Position numbers and translations under genes: made by a program. A stretch of 64,000 nucleotides of DNA from Oscillospiraceae bacterium. Its GTDB lineage: Bacteria > Bacillota > Clostridia > Oscillospirales > Oscillospiraceae. Positions within the stretch are counted from its first letter, which is position 1. Each line of letters begins with the position of its first letter. Below are positions 54,441 to 62,788 of the stretch, piece after piece. The notes under the pieces were generated by a model. It saw nothing but the letters and a program-made list of their open reading frames with translations, did no database searches and was not told the origin of the DNA. The DNA lies in assembly GCA_017550645.1 (NCBI GenBank), contig JAFZOI010000024.1:1-64000 (forward strand), given 5' to 3'.

Positions 54441-54656
54441 ACATCTTATTGCCGTTTCTTCCATACGGATCCGCTTCAAAACGGACATGAGCCTCTGCGC
54501 AACGCTTTTGCTCTCGGTCTTGACGAAGGAGCCGTCCGCATAACTCCACAGCTCGGCCTGCGGAAGGTAGCGTTCCATCTGCTCCGCCTTCGCCCAGCAC
54601 GGGATCTCGGGCCGCAGTTGGCTCATTCGGATCGCCATCTGCTCAATTTGGTCCAT
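54423..54656 (-). CDS. 77-residue hypothetical protein of the ECF cassette
   Basis: A short open frame lies 19 bases below the repeat-protein gene. From the ATG at 54656 it encodes MDQIEQMAIRMSQLRPEIPC and continues with WSYADGSFVKTESKSVAQRL and a basic C terminus (LKRIRMEETAIRCK). No family is recognised. The ribosome-binding site (AGGGCGATC) is modest. The stop codon falls in the loop of the terminator, an arrangement that fits a real last gene, but the coding evidence is thin. Confidence 0.5.
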   Translation of the reverse strand: MDQIEQMAIRMSQLRPEIPCWAKAEQMERYLPQAELWSYADGSFVKTESKSVAQRLMSVLKRIRMEETAIRCKTGAP

Positions 54657-54675
54657 AATGATCGCCCTGATCCTT

Positions 54676-55896
54676 TTACATCTTATACTCGGCGGCATTT
54701 ATGATCTGCGTGTCTTTTATGTCTTTGAGCTTGCCGAAAATGGAACCGAACATCCCTCCGTCGCCATCGTCCTGATCCCCGTCGGACGTGCTGATCATCG
54801 CAACGTCGTCCGATATGATATTCACAGCTTCCTCCTGCTCCTTAGAGCACACTACCTGCGCGCAATCCGAGATATGCAGCTTTTCCATGATGTCCTCAGG
54901 GCTCAGGTCCGCGGAGAGCGTAACCCTTGCGCAATCCTCGACCCGCACTCCCTTCGGATACTTTTTGAAAGTCGCGGCGCCGATCTTGAACATGGGACGA
55001 TCCGAAATATAGCCTATCTCCGGATCGACGATCCTGAGCTCTCCGCAGACGCTCTCTATCTCGTCAAAGGCGTCCTCCAGCTCTTTGTTGACGCTGACCG
55101 TACCCTTTGCAAACAGGAACTCCAGAGCTGCAAGTGCTTCGGCGTCCTGAACGGAAACGTCGCCGCAGACGCAGAGCTTCGTTCCGTATTTCCTGATAGT
55201 CCTGAGCTTCAGGTCCAAATCGCCGTCAATGAAGCTCGTGCCGTCGGGGACGCGGACGATTTCAGCTTCTTCATCGAACAGAGAGACCGTTCTGTTCAGG
55301 AGGCTTTCCGCGATCACAATCTTCTTTGCGGCGAACTTCATTCCCTTCGCGGCCATTTTTTCCGCATCGATGCCGGCGTCCGTGAAATAGAGATATCCGG
55401 GGCAGTAATAGAGCGGGTTCGCCGCCCTCGAGACAAAAAGCTCGTCGATCGCCGTATCGGCCTTCAGGATCACCGCGCCGTCGGGATAGTATTCGGTCTT
55501 TCCGCTCACCTGAATATTCGGGAACTGCCCCTGAAAGCTTTTAGGCATAAGGGCTTTCCCGTTGACTATGATTCGGTAATAGCTCTTTACGGCGTCGCTG
55601 CTGCCGTCCGCCACGGTCAGCTTTCCGTTCACCATCAGCAGAACGCCCGTCCCGTCCGCATCCGGGCCGATCTCGCCCTTCCCGTTGATGCTTTTCACGG
55701 TTATGTTCTGTCCGTCCGGGACCTCCAGAACGTTTGCCGCATTCAGCGACACGGGATATCTGTTGAACAGTTCCTTTGCGCGTTCTCCGACGATCACGAC
55801 GGCGGCATTGACGACGACGCTGTCAAATCCGGCAAGGCTCTCTTCCGTAACTTCTCTCGCGTCACAGGTCGCGGCATTGATCACTTTGTTCTTCAT
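54676..55896 (-). CDS. Unrecognised repeat protein linked to an ECF sigma factor
   Basis: This 406-residue soluble protein has no signal peptide or membrane helix. It appears built from about five degenerate modules of 65-80 residues, each with a strand-turn-strand like V-x-G-x-L-x-V-x-D (MVNGKLTVADG at 88-98; CPGYLYFTDAG at 165-175; CGDVSVQDA at 244-252; VCGELRIVDPE at 283-293), followed by a helix. The motif INAA recurs near both ends (residues 6-9 and 399-402), and VPDG at 59-62 and 216-219. An acidic, glycine-rich stretch (371-382) precedes the C terminus. Fold may be beta-solenoid or bactofilin-like; function unknown. It sits 15 bases below the ECF sigma gene. Confidence 0.75.
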   Translation of the reverse strand: MKNKVINAATCDAREVTEESLAGFDSVVVNAAVVIVGERAKELFNRYPVSLNAANVLEVPDGQNITVKSINGKGEIGPDADGTGVLLMVNGKLTVADGSSDAVKSYYRIIVNGKALMPKSFQGQFPNIQVSGKTEYYPDGAVILKADTAIDELFVSRAANPLYYCPGYLYFTDAGIDAEKMAAKGMKFAAKKIVIAESLLNRTVSLFDEEAEIVRVPDGTSFIDGDLDLKLRTIRKYGTKLCVCGDVSVQDAEALAALEFLFAKGTVSVNKELEDAFDEIESVCGELRIVDPEIGYISDRPMFKIGAATFKKYPKGVRVEDCARVTLSADLSPEDIMEKLHISDCAQVVCSKEQEEAVNIISDDVAMISTSDGDQDDGDGGMFGSIFGKLKDIKDTQIINAAEYKM

Positions 55897-55911
55897 TTGA
55901 TCGTTCCTCCG

Positions 55912-56367
55912 TTATTCTTTCAGTTTTTCTCTCAGGAGCTTTCTGGCGCGGCTCAAAGCAGCGCGTACCCCCGATGGCGAAAGGCCGAATCCTTCCGCCA
56001 ATTCCTTTGAGTTGTAGCCTTCAAAGTAACGTTTGATAAAAAGCTGCGACAGCTCCGGCGGCAATGAGGACAGGATCGCGGCCGTCTCGATCTCCGAAAA
56101 ACCCCCGTCTGTTTCTTCCTCCGTCGGCGTGCGAACGTTGTTTTCCACCGCCCGCCTTCTGCAGGCGTCATAGAACAGATTTCTTGCGACCTTATAAAGC
56201 CATGCGCGCCGCTCTTTATCGGAAAGCTCTTCAAGAAGGTCCAGATTGGAAAGCGCCCTCATGAAGGTCTCCTGCAGCAGATCTTCGGCGTCGCCGGTAT
56301 TCCCGCATATCATGCAGCAGTATTTGAGCAGCTCTGCCCGATACACCGTATACAGCTCTGTGATCAT
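55912..56367 (-). CDS. ECF-type RNA polymerase sigma factor
   Basis: This 151-residue protein has only sigma regions 2 and 4: GNTGDAEDLLQETFMRALSN and RAWLYKVARNLFYDACRRR for region 2, and LPPELSQLFIKRYFEGYNSK with ELAEGFGLSPSGVRAALSRA for region 4. The start is the ATG at 56367 behind AAAGGAGGG. No anti-sigma factor with a zinc-finger or membrane helix lies nearby; instead a 406-residue repeat protein and a 77-residue protein follow in the same direction. The upstream sequence TTTGCCGCC...CGTTATAAG may be its own target promoter, but this is a guess. Confidence 0.88.
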   Translation of the reverse strand: MITELYTVYRAELLKYCCMICGNTGDAEDLLQETFMRALSNLDLLEELSDKERRAWLYKVARNLFYDACRRRAVENNVRTPTEEETDGGFSEIETAAILSSLPPELSQLFIKRYFEGYNSKELAEGFGLSPSGVRAALSRARKLLREKLKE

Positions 56368-56444
56368 GGCGCCCTCCTTTCCTTCGGCTTTCACTCTTAT
56401 AACGTTTTCCGGCGGCAAAGTGTTTTGTCTGTTTGAAAAAAATT

Positions 56445-56479
56445 CAGCAAAAACCGGACTGTTGCAAAAACAGTCCGGT
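56445..56479 (-). terminator. Intrinsic terminator of the pyrH-ribF run
   Basis: The stem ACCGGACTGTT with AACAGTCCGGT (56453-56463 and 56469-56479) is followed on the minus strand by TTTTTGC and later T7, 17 bases below the ribF stop. Confidence 0.85.
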
Positions 56480-56496
56480 AAGGGTGCTCTCTATTT

Positions 56497-57387
56497 TCAG
56501 TATTCGAGGTTCCTGACCTTTTCCGCGTCGGCGAGGATCTGGGCCTTGAGCTCGTCGATGCCGGAGAACTTGCGCTCCGGACGGATGAACGCCATGAATT
56601 CGAGGCGGACCCTGTATCCGTATATATTGCGGGAAAAATCGAGGATATAGCTCTCGACGGAGACGACCCCGTCGCCGCTGACGGTCGGGCGGACGCCTAT
56701 GTTCGTCACGGCGCGGTAGACGGTCGGGTCCTCCTCTATGTGCACGCGCGTCGCGTAGACGCCGTGGCGCGGGATGAGGACGCCGTCGGGATAACGCATG
56801 TTTATCGTCGGCGTGCCCATCTTGCTGCCGAGGCGGTAGCCGTAGAGCACGTCGCCGGTGAGCTCGGCGGGGTGTCCGAGAAAGCGCGCGGCCTTCTCCG
56901 TCTCGCCGTCGAGAAGGAGCTGTCTTATATACGTCGAGCTGACGACGACGCCGTCGATGAGAAGCTGCGGCATGACGTCGCATGTAAGGCCGCGCTCCGC
57001 GCACCACGCTTCGAGGAGCTCAGCCGTTCCCTTTCCGCCGCGGCCGAAGCAGAAATCCTCGCCCACGACGTAGCCCGTCGCGTCGAAGTTCTCCGTGAGC
57101 CAGGAGACGAACTCCTCCCACGGCATGTTCATCATACTCTTATCGAAGCGCAGGGAGATCATCTCGTCGATTCCGAAGAGACGGCGCAGCTCGTGCGCGC
57201 GCTCGGACGGAGACGTGATGAGCGGCACCTTCACGCCCGTCACGAGCTCGTCGGGATGCGTGTCGAACGTCATCACGGCGGGCGACGCTCCGAGCTCGGC
57301 GGCTCGCTGCTTGGCTCGCTCCATGAGCGTCGCGTGGCCGCGGTGCAGACCGTCGAAAAATCCCAGCGCAATTATCCTTTTGACCAT
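56497..57387 (-). CDS. ribF: Bifunctional riboflavin kinase/FAD synthetase
   Basis: RibF phosphorylates riboflavin to FMN and adenylates it to FAD. The 296-residue protein has the nucleotidyltransferase motif GFFDGLHRGH near residue 9, SSTYIRQLL, and the C-terminal kinase domain with GSKMGTPTINMRYPDGVLIP and HGVYATRVHI. It is last in the pyrH-frr-uppS-rbfA-nrnA-truB-ribF run, four bases below truB. Confidence 0.95.
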   Translation of the reverse strand: MVKRIIALGFFDGLHRGHATLMERAKQRAAELGASPAVMTFDTHPDELVTGVKVPLITSPSERAHELRRLFGIDEMISLRFDKSMMNMPWEEFVSWLTENFDATGYVVGEDFCFGRGGKGTAELLEAWCAERGLTCDVMPQLLIDGVVVSSTYIRQLLLDGETEKAARFLGHPAELTGDVLYGYRLGSKMGTPTINMRYPDGVLIPRHGVYATRVHIEEDPTVYRAVTNIGVRPTVSGDGVVSVESYILDFSRNIYGYRVRLEFMAFIRPERKFSGIDELKAQILADAEKVRNLEY

Positions 57388-57391
57388 TTTA

Positions 57392-58255
57392 TCAGACCTC
57401 GAAAAAGCTTTTTACTGTTTTGAGCGCGCCGCGGTAGACCTCGGCGAGCATGAGGAATTCTCCGGTCACGCCGTATACGCGCACCCGACCGCGCTCTTCG
57501 CCTCCATACGGCACATCGGCCCCGCAGCGGCATTTCTTCTCGCCCGCGGCGTCTATATCGACGCGCGGCAGGCCGGCGAACATGCTGTCGACGGGGAGCA
57601 GCAGCGCAGAGGGATCCTCCGCGGAGAGGAGCGCGTCCATGGAGACGCAGTTTTCGACCTTATAGGATCCGAAGCGCGTCCTGCGAAGGGCCGACATCGT
57701 CCCGCCGCAGCCGATCGCGGCGCCTATCTCGTCGCAGAGGACGCGGATATACGTCCCCTTCGAGCACTCGACGCGGAGCACGAAGTCCTCCCCGTCGCGC
57801 CCGAGGAGTTCGAGCGCGCTTATCGTTATCTCAGCGGCGGGGCGCTCGACCTCTTTGCCCGCGCGGGCGTATTCATAGAGCTTCTTCCCGGCGAATTTCT
57901 TCGCCGAGTACATGGGAGGAGTCTGCTCGCGGCGGCCGGTAAAGCCCGGGAGCGCGGCGCGAAGCTCGTCCTCCCCTATATCGCAGGGCTTCGTCTCGAG
58001 CAACGTGCCGGTAGTGTCCATGGTGTCGGTCCTCACTCCGAGGCGGAGCGAGGCGACGTACTCCTTGTCGGCCCGCTCGATGAACTCCACCGCGCGCGTC
58101 GCGCGGCCGATGAAAAGCGGCAGTACGCCCGTCGCCATCGGGTCGAGCGTGCCGCCGTGGCCTATGCGCTTTTCCCCGAAGACGCGGCGCGCCTTCGCGA
58201 CGGCGTCGTGGCTCGTCCAGCCCTCCGGCTTATCGAGCAGGAGTATGCCCGTCAT
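57392..58255 (-). CDS. truB: tRNA pseudouridine-55 synthase
   Basis: TruB makes pseudouridine 55 in the T-arm of tRNAs. The 287-residue protein has GGTLDPMATGVL with catalytic aspartate 38, YSAKKFAGKKLYEYARAG and CSKGTYIRVLCDEIGAAIG. It starts in an ATGA overlap with nrnA. Confidence 0.96.
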   Translation of the reverse strand: MTGILLLDKPEGWTSHDAVAKARRVFGEKRIGHGGTLDPMATGVLPLFIGRATRAVEFIERADKEYVASLRLGVRTDTMDTTGTLLETKPCDIGEDELRAALPGFTGRREQTPPMYSAKKFAGKKLYEYARAGKEVERPAAEITISALELLGRDGEDFVLRVECSKGTYIRVLCDEIGAAIGCGGTMSALRRTRFGSYKVENCVSMDALLSAEDPSALLLPVDSMFAGLPRVDIDAAGEKKCRCGADVPYGGEERGRVRVYGVTGEFLMLAEVYRGALKTVKSFFEV

Positions 58256-59211
58256 TCCTGCTTCCAGACCTTGTCGGCGGCCTTGCGCATGAGATCGACG
58301 GCCTCCTCCATGCCGCAGTCGAGCTGGCAGCCGGCGGCCATGCCGTGCCCTCCGCCGCCGTACTGGACGCAGACGGCGTCGGCGTTGGCATATTTAACGG
58401 TCCGGACGGAGACCTTGCAGCCTCCCTCGTCGAGCTCGCGTATGGTTATGCTCATCTCCACGCCCTCGACCTGCCCGGCGATAACGGCGATGTCCTCCAT
58501 GTCCTCCTCGTCGGCGCCGGCGGCTCTTATCATCTCGAGGGTCAGCGGCGCGATGACGAGTTCGTCGTCATTGAAAAACCGCAGCGAGGCGATTATCTCG
58601 CTCTCGATTATCAGGCGGCTCTTGCGCTTGGTCATGAAAAAGAGTTTGGTGAGATCGCCGTTCGGTATGCCGTAGGAGACGAGCTCCGCGCCGGCGGCGA
58701 GCGTCTCGGCGGTCGTATTCTTATATCGGAAGCAGCCGCTGTCGGTGGTGAGCGCTATGTAGAGCAGCGTCGCGGTCTCGACGTCGGGCGTGACGCCGAG
58801 TTCCTTGGCAAGCAGGAGCACGACCTCCCCGCAGGAGGCCTTATGCGGCATGACGAGCGTCTGCTCGCAGTAGCCCTTATTCGAGAGATGGTGGTCTATG
58901 GCGATATCCGCGCGGCCGACGTATTCCTCCGCGCCGAACTGGATTATCCCCTCGTCGGCGAGGTCCACGGTCACGACGGTCTTAGGCTCATAGCCCTCCG
59001 GCGCGCAATAGGCGTCGACGAAGGGGAGGTATTTTTCTATCGTCTGCGGATTATTGAGCGTATAGGCCGTCTTTCCGATCGCACGCAGGACGCGGCAGAG
59101 TGCGGCGGAGCTCCCGAGAGCGTCGCCGTCGGGCCTGCGGTGGGAAATGATGATAAAGTCGTCGCGGCCCCGCAGCAGAGCGGCCGCGGAGGCAAGGTCA
59201 AGCGTCTTCAT
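58252..59211 (-). CDS. nrnA: Nano-RNase / pAp phosphatase NrnA (DHH family)
   Basis: NrnA degrades very short RNAs and dephosphorylates 3'-phosphoadenosine 5'-phosphate. The 319-residue protein has the DHH motifs RRPDGDALGSS, VTVDLADEG, AIDHHLSNKG and LTTDSGCFRY, and the DHHA1 signature GGGGHGMAAG. It overlaps rbfA by 14 bases and truB by four. Confidence 0.93.
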   Translation of the reverse strand: MKTLDLASAAALLRGRDDFIIISHRRPDGDALGSSAALCRVLRAIGKTAYTLNNPQTIEKYLPFVDAYCAPEGYEPKTVVTVDLADEGIIQFGAEEYVGRADIAIDHHLSNKGYCEQTLVMPHKASCGEVVLLLAKELGVTPDVETATLLYIALTTDSGCFRYKNTTAETLAAGAELVSYGIPNGDLTKLFFMTKRKSRLIIESEIIASLRFFNDDELVIAPLTLEMIRAAGADEEDMEDIAVIAGQVEGVEMSITIRELDEGGCKVSVRTVKYANADAVCVQYGGGGHGMAAGCQLDCGMEEAVDLMRKAADKVWKQE

Positions 59212-59581
59212 TCGTCTCTCCGTCCCCGTCGGGCTTCTCTCCGACGTCGAGCTCGCTCAGGAGCTTGGCGATGTGCGCGCCGTGGGCGATGGAGTCGTCC
59301 GTCTCGAATATGAGCTCGGGCGTATAGCGCAGGGTCAGCGAATGGCTCAGCTCGCGCCTGAGCCACGGCGCGGCGCTCTTGAGCCCGCGCTTGAGCTGCT
59401 TGAGATCCGCCTCGCCGAGCACGCTGACGAACACCTTGCACCAGCGCAGGTCGCCCGTCGTGTCGACGCGGGTGATGCTGAGCATCCCCTGATTGACGCG
59501 CGGGTCCTTCACGCGCGGCAGGAGCTCTGCGAGCACGGCGCGGATATCCTCGTTTATCCTGTTGATCCTGTTAGTTGACAT
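59198..59581 (-). CDS. rbfA: Ribosome-binding factor A
   Basis: RbfA assists late 30S maturation and 16S 5' processing. The 127-residue protein shows RINRINEDIRAVLAELLPRVKDPRV (in two parts), MLSITRVDTTGDL and the KH-like core ending in LRYTPELIFETDD. Normally nusA-ylxR-infB precede it; here it follows uppS by 16 bases, so the two translation/envelope operons are joined. The recurring motif GTTGACATAAT covers its start. Confidence 0.94.
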   Translation of the reverse strand: MSTNRINRINEDIRAVLAELLPRVKDPRVNQGMLSITRVDTTGDLRWCKVFVSVLGEADLKQLKRGLKSAAPWLRRELSHSLTLRYTPELIFETDDSIAHGAHIAKLLSELDVGEKPDGDGETNEDA

Positions 59582-59597
59582 AATTATTCATTCCTGT

Positions 59598-60335
59598 CTA
59601 TTCGGCGGCGCCGAACCGGCGCTGTCTGCCGTTGAAGAACTCTATCGCCTTATCGAGCTCGGCGGGCCCGAAATCGGGCCACAGCGTATCCGTAAAATAC
59701 ATTTCCGTATAAGCGAGCTGCCAAAGCAGGAAGTTCGAGATGCGCTTTTCCCCTCCCGTGCGGATGAGGAGCTCCGGCTCGGGGAGGCCCGCCGTATACA
59801 TGTAGCCGGAGAAGCTCTCCTCTGTCAGTTCGGGAGCAGAGTGGTTAACATAATCTTCCGCATACCGCTTCGCGGCGCGAAGTATCTCCGCCCTGCCGCC
59901 GTAGTTTACGCAGACGTTGGCCGTAAAGCCCTCGACGTGCTCGGCGACGTCCCTCGCTCTGTCCATGAGAGAGCGCAGGCGCGGAGAAAGCGCGCTCTCG
60001 TCGCCGTAAATGACGAGGCGCATCCCGTCGCGCTCCATCTTCTCGATGCTCTCGAGCAGATACTTTTCGAGCAGCGACATTATCCAGGATATCTCGTCGG
60101 CGGAACGCTTCCAGTTCTCCGTCGAGAACGCGTAGACCGTCAGCCACTTGACGCCGATGGCCTTGCAGTAGTTCGCGATGGTCCGGAACGCCTCCGCGCC
60201 GGCGGAATGGCCCGCGCTCCGCGGCAGGCCGCGGCTTTTCGCCCATCGGCCGTTTCCGTCCATTATTATGGCAATATGGCGGGGCGGAGCTATGGGGCCC
60301 CGTCCCGCCTCGATGTCTTTCTTCGCCGGAGACAT
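59598..60335 (-). CDS. uppS: Undecaprenyl diphosphate synthase
   Basis: UppS makes the C55 lipid carrier for peptidoglycan by adding isopentenyl units in cis. The 245-residue protein has IIMDGNGRWAKSRG with catalytic Asp26, RSAGHSAGAEAFR, YAFSTENWKRSADEI and RTGGEKRISNFLLWQLAY. It starts in a TAATG overlap with frr. The usual followers cdsA, dxr and rseP are not here. Confidence 0.96.
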   Translation of the reverse strand: MSPAKKDIEAGRGPIAPPRHIAIIMDGNGRWAKSRGLPRSAGHSAGAEAFRTIANYCKAIGVKWLTVYAFSTENWKRSADEISWIMSLLEKYLLESIEKMERDGMRLVIYGDESALSPRLRSLMDRARDVAEHVEGFTANVCVNYGGRAEILRAAKRYAEDYVNHSAPELTEESFSGYMYTAGLPEPELLIRTGGEKRISNFLLWQLAYTEMYFTDTLWPDFGPAELDKAIEFFNGRQRRFGAAE

Positions 60336-60892
60336 TATATCTCGTAGAGCTCCTTTTCCTTGGCTTCGACGAGCTTCTCTATGTTCTTGATGCAGTCGTC
60401 GGTGAGCTTCTGCATATCCTTCTCGACGTTCTTCATGTCGTCCTCGGTGATCTCGGAGCGCTTCTTCTGCGCCTTGAAGGCCTCCATGGCATCGCGCCTG
60501 ATATTGCGGATGGCGACCTTGCTCTCCTCGCCGTACTTATGGACCTGCTTGGCGAGGTCCTTGCGGCGCTCCTCGGTAAGCTGCGGGAACACGAGGCGGA
60601 TGACGCGGCCGTCGTTCTGCGGATTGATGCCGAGGTCGCTTGCCTGGATGGCGCGCTCGATGTTCTTGAGCACGGAGGAATCCCACGGCTGGATGAGGAG
60701 CGTCCTCGGATCGGGCACGGAAATGGACGCGATCTGGTTTATCGGAGTGGCGACTCCGAAATAGTCGACCTCGATCTGATTGAGCACGGCGGCGTTTGCC
60801 CTTCCGGCACGGACGGCGTCGAACTCGGTCAGCATGACCTCGACCGTCTTTTCCATTTTGTCGGTATAAGCTTTGTAATCGGATTTATTCAT
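60335..60892 (-). CDS. frr: Ribosome recycling factor
   Basis: RRF works with EF-G to split post-termination ribosomes. The 185-residue protein has the three-helix bundle and hinge pattern: LTEFDAVRAGRANAAVLNQI, VPDPRTLLIQPWDSS and VAIRNIRRDAMEAFK. It lies 28 bases below pyrH, the usual order. Confidence 0.97.
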   Translation of the reverse strand: MNKSDYKAYTDKMEKTVEVMLTEFDAVRAGRANAAVLNQIEVDYFGVATPINQIASISVPDPRTLLIQPWDSSVLKNIERAIQASDLGINPQNDGRVIRLVFPQLTEERRKDLAKQVHKYGEESKVAIRNIRRDAMEAFKAQKKRSEITEDDMKNVEKDMQKLTDDCIKNIEKLVEAKEKELYEI

Positions 60893-60920
60893 ATCATCAG
60901 TCCTCCCTTGCGTTCGTTCT

Positions 60921-61634
60921 TCAGTAGACCGTCGTGCCTATCTTTTCGCCCTGCACGACGCGGACTATGTTCATCGGATCCTCCAGAGCGAAGAGGATTA
61001 TGGGTATCTCGTTATCCATCGAGAGCGAGGTCGCCGTCGAATCCATGACGCCGAGCCTCTTGGCGAGGACCTCGTCGTAGCTTATGGAATCGAACTTGTG
61101 CGCGTCCGGGAATTTGACCGGGTCGGCGTCGTATACTCCGTCGACGTTCTTGGCAAGCAGGATGGCGTCGGCATGTATCTCCGCGGCGCGGAGCACGGCC
61201 GCCGTGTCGGTCGAAAAATAGGGGCTCCCCGTCCCGCAGCCGAAGATGACTATGCGGCCCTTCTCGAGGTGGGATACGGCCTTGAGCCTTATGTAGGGCT
61301 CCGCGACCGGGGCCATCTCTATGGCCGTCTGCACCCTGACGGGCACGCCCATCTGCTCAAGCACGTCGGCGACGGCGAGGCAGTTGATGACCGTCGCCAT
61401 CATGCCCATCTGGTCGGCGCGCGCGCGCTCCATCTTGCCGCTCCCGTCCTTGACTCCGCGCCAGATGTTGCCGCCGCCGATGACGACGCCCATCTGCACG
61501 CCGAGCTCATTGCAGGTCTTCAGTGCGTCGCAGACGCTTCGGATGACGCCGAAATCGAGCCCTCTCTTCTGCTGTCCGGCGAGCGCCTCTCCGCTTATCT
61601 TGAGAAGCACTCTCTTATATTTGAGTTCAGGCAT
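60921..61634 (-). CDS. pyrH: UMP kinase
   Basis: PyrH phosphorylates UMP to UDP. The 237-residue protein of the amino-acid kinase fold has [47 protein letters not shown] and [12 protein letters not shown]. In many Firmicutes rpsB and tsf precede it; here it has its own promoter and is the first gene of a seven-gene run. Confidence 0.97.
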   Translation of the reverse strand: MPELKYKRVLLKISGEALAGQQKRGLDFGVIRSVCDALKTCNELGVQMGVVIGGGNIWRGVKDGSGKMERARADQMGMMATVINCLAVADVLEQMGVPVRVQTAIEMAPVAEPYIRLKAVSHLEKGRIVIFGCGTGSPYFSTDTAAVLRAAEIHADAILLAKNVDGVYDADPVKFPDAHKFDSISYDEVLAKRLGVMDSTATSLSMDNEIPIILFALEDPMNIVRVVQGEKIGTTVY

Positions 61635-61663
61635 ATCGGTCCTTCCCTCCTGTTGTTTTTCTC

Positions 61664-61692
61664 ATTTTAATACATTCGCGGCAAATTGAAAA
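61664..61692 (-). promoter_or_regulatory. Probable promoter of the pyrH-ribF run
   Basis: Minus-strand TTTTCA (61687-61692) and TAAAAT (61664-61669) are 17 bases apart; the -35 element is weak. Confidence 0.55.
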
Positions 61693-61794
61693 GGGGTACC
61701 GCGCGTTTTTTTCATTTTTCGGCTCCCGCCGCGCTCCCGCCCGGAATATACCTCCCGGGCGGCGAAAATATACGAAAAAAGCGAAAAAATATGG

Positions 61795-61823
61795 TTGACA
61801 AAGGCGCTGCGCTCTGTTAATAT
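61795..61823 (+). promoter_or_regulatory. Sigma-A promoter of infC-rpmI-rplT
   Basis: TTGACA (61795-61800) and TAATAT (61818-61823) are 17 bases apart. Confidence 0.85.
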
Positions 61824-61829
61824 CATCAA

Positions 61830-61953
61830 GTGACAATAAAGCAGGGGTCTTCCCGCCCCTCACCCGTCGTTTTTAAATGCCGCGGTCAACATCGATCTGA
61901 GACATCCTCCGGATGTTTCTGTGTGTGTTGCGCGGCAGGTCCGCGCTTTTTTT
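61830..61953 (+). promoter_or_regulatory. L20-type attenuator leader of infC-rpmI-rplT
   Basis: The leader of about 125 bases ends in the stem GCGCGG-CAGGT-CCGCGC (61930-61946) with a T7 tract (61947-61953), five bases before the infC ribosome-binding site. A small hairpin (ACATCC-TCC-GGATGT, about 61902-61916) lies just upstream and could take part in an alternative pairing. In Bacillus this operon is repressed by L20 through such a terminator; the same is inferred here. Confidence 0.75.
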
Positions 61954-61973
61954 ATTCTGGGAGGTGCATTCGT

Positions 61974-62495
61974 ATCAGCAATATGTCTCATCAGGTCAAT
62001 GAGGAGATCCGCGACAAGGAAGTCCGTCTCATAGGCGAGGACGGGGCCCAGCTCGGCATCATGTCCGCCGACGAAGCTCTCAAGATCGCCGAGGAGCACG
62101 ACCTCGACCTCGTCAAGATCTCTCCGAACGCGACCCCGCCCGTCTGCAAGATCATGGACTACGGCAAATACCGCTTCGAACAGGCCAAGCGTGAGAAGGA
62201 AGCCAAGAAGAATCAGCACGTCATCGAGATCAAGGAGATCCGCATGTCGCCGAGCATCAGCGACAACGACTTCAACGTCAAGCTCCGCAATGCGATCAAA
62301 TTTCTCGAGGAAGGCGACAGAGTCAAGGTCGCCGTGCGTTTCCGCGGTCGTGAGATGACTCACACCGAGATCGGCGAGCAGCTTCTGCTCCGTTTTGCCG
62401 ACGAGGCAAAGGACGTGTCCACGGTCAACAATCCCCCGAAGCTCGACGGACGGCATATGACCATGTTTCTGTTTCCGAAGGCTCCCGGCAAGTAA
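61974..62495 (+). CDS. infC: Translation initiation factor IF-3 (ATC start codon)
   Basis: IF-3 keeps subunits apart and checks start-codon choice. The 173-residue product has INEEIRDKEVRLI-like NEEIRDKEVRLIGEDGAQLG, the linker YGKYRFEQAKREKEAKKNQ and the C-terminal domain KEIRMSPSISDNDFNVKLRN. The best start is ATC at 61974 (ISNMSHQVNEEI), nine bases after GGAGG and aligning with the rare AUU/AUC starts used by infC in other bacteria; the ATG at 61983 is the alternative. The rare start lets IF-3 repress its own translation. Confidence 0.93.
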   Translation: MSNMSHQVNEEIRDKEVRLIGEDGAQLGIMSADEALKIAEEHDLDLVKISPNATPPVCKIMDYGKYRFEQAKREKEAKKNQHVIEIKEIRMSPSISDNDFNVKLRNAIKFLEEGDRVKVAVRFRGREMTHTEIGEQLLLRFADEAKDVSTVNNPPKLDGRHMTMFLFPKAPGK

Positions 62496-62555
62496 GCCCA
62501 TCCCGCCGCGATGCGGCGTTCACCAAGTAGTAAAGAATACGGAAGGAGTACCACC

Positions 62556-62753
62556 ATGCCTAAGCTCAAGACCCACAGCGGAGCGAAAAAAAGATTCAAT
62601 CTTACCAAGAACGGTAAGGTCAAGCGCGCTCACGCCTTCAAAAGCCATATACTCAACAAGAAGAACACCAAGCGCAAGAGGGGCCTTCGTCACGGCACCT
62701 ACGCCGACGTCACCAACGCGCCCGCTGTCAAGCGCATGATCCCCTACAAATAA
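62556..62753 (+). CDS. rpmI: Large-subunit ribosomal protein L35
   Basis: L35 is 65 residues, starting [20 protein letters not shown] and rich in Lys and Arg. The ATG at 62556 has GGAAGGAG upstream; the longer frame is not used. It sits between infC and rplT, the universal order. Confidence 0.97.
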   Translation: MPKLKTHSGAKKRFNLTKNGKVKRAHAFKSHILNKKNTKRKRGLRHGTYADVTNAPAVKRMIPYK

Positions 62754-62788
62754 ACTACTCTCAACTCATTATATAGGAGGCAACCGTA

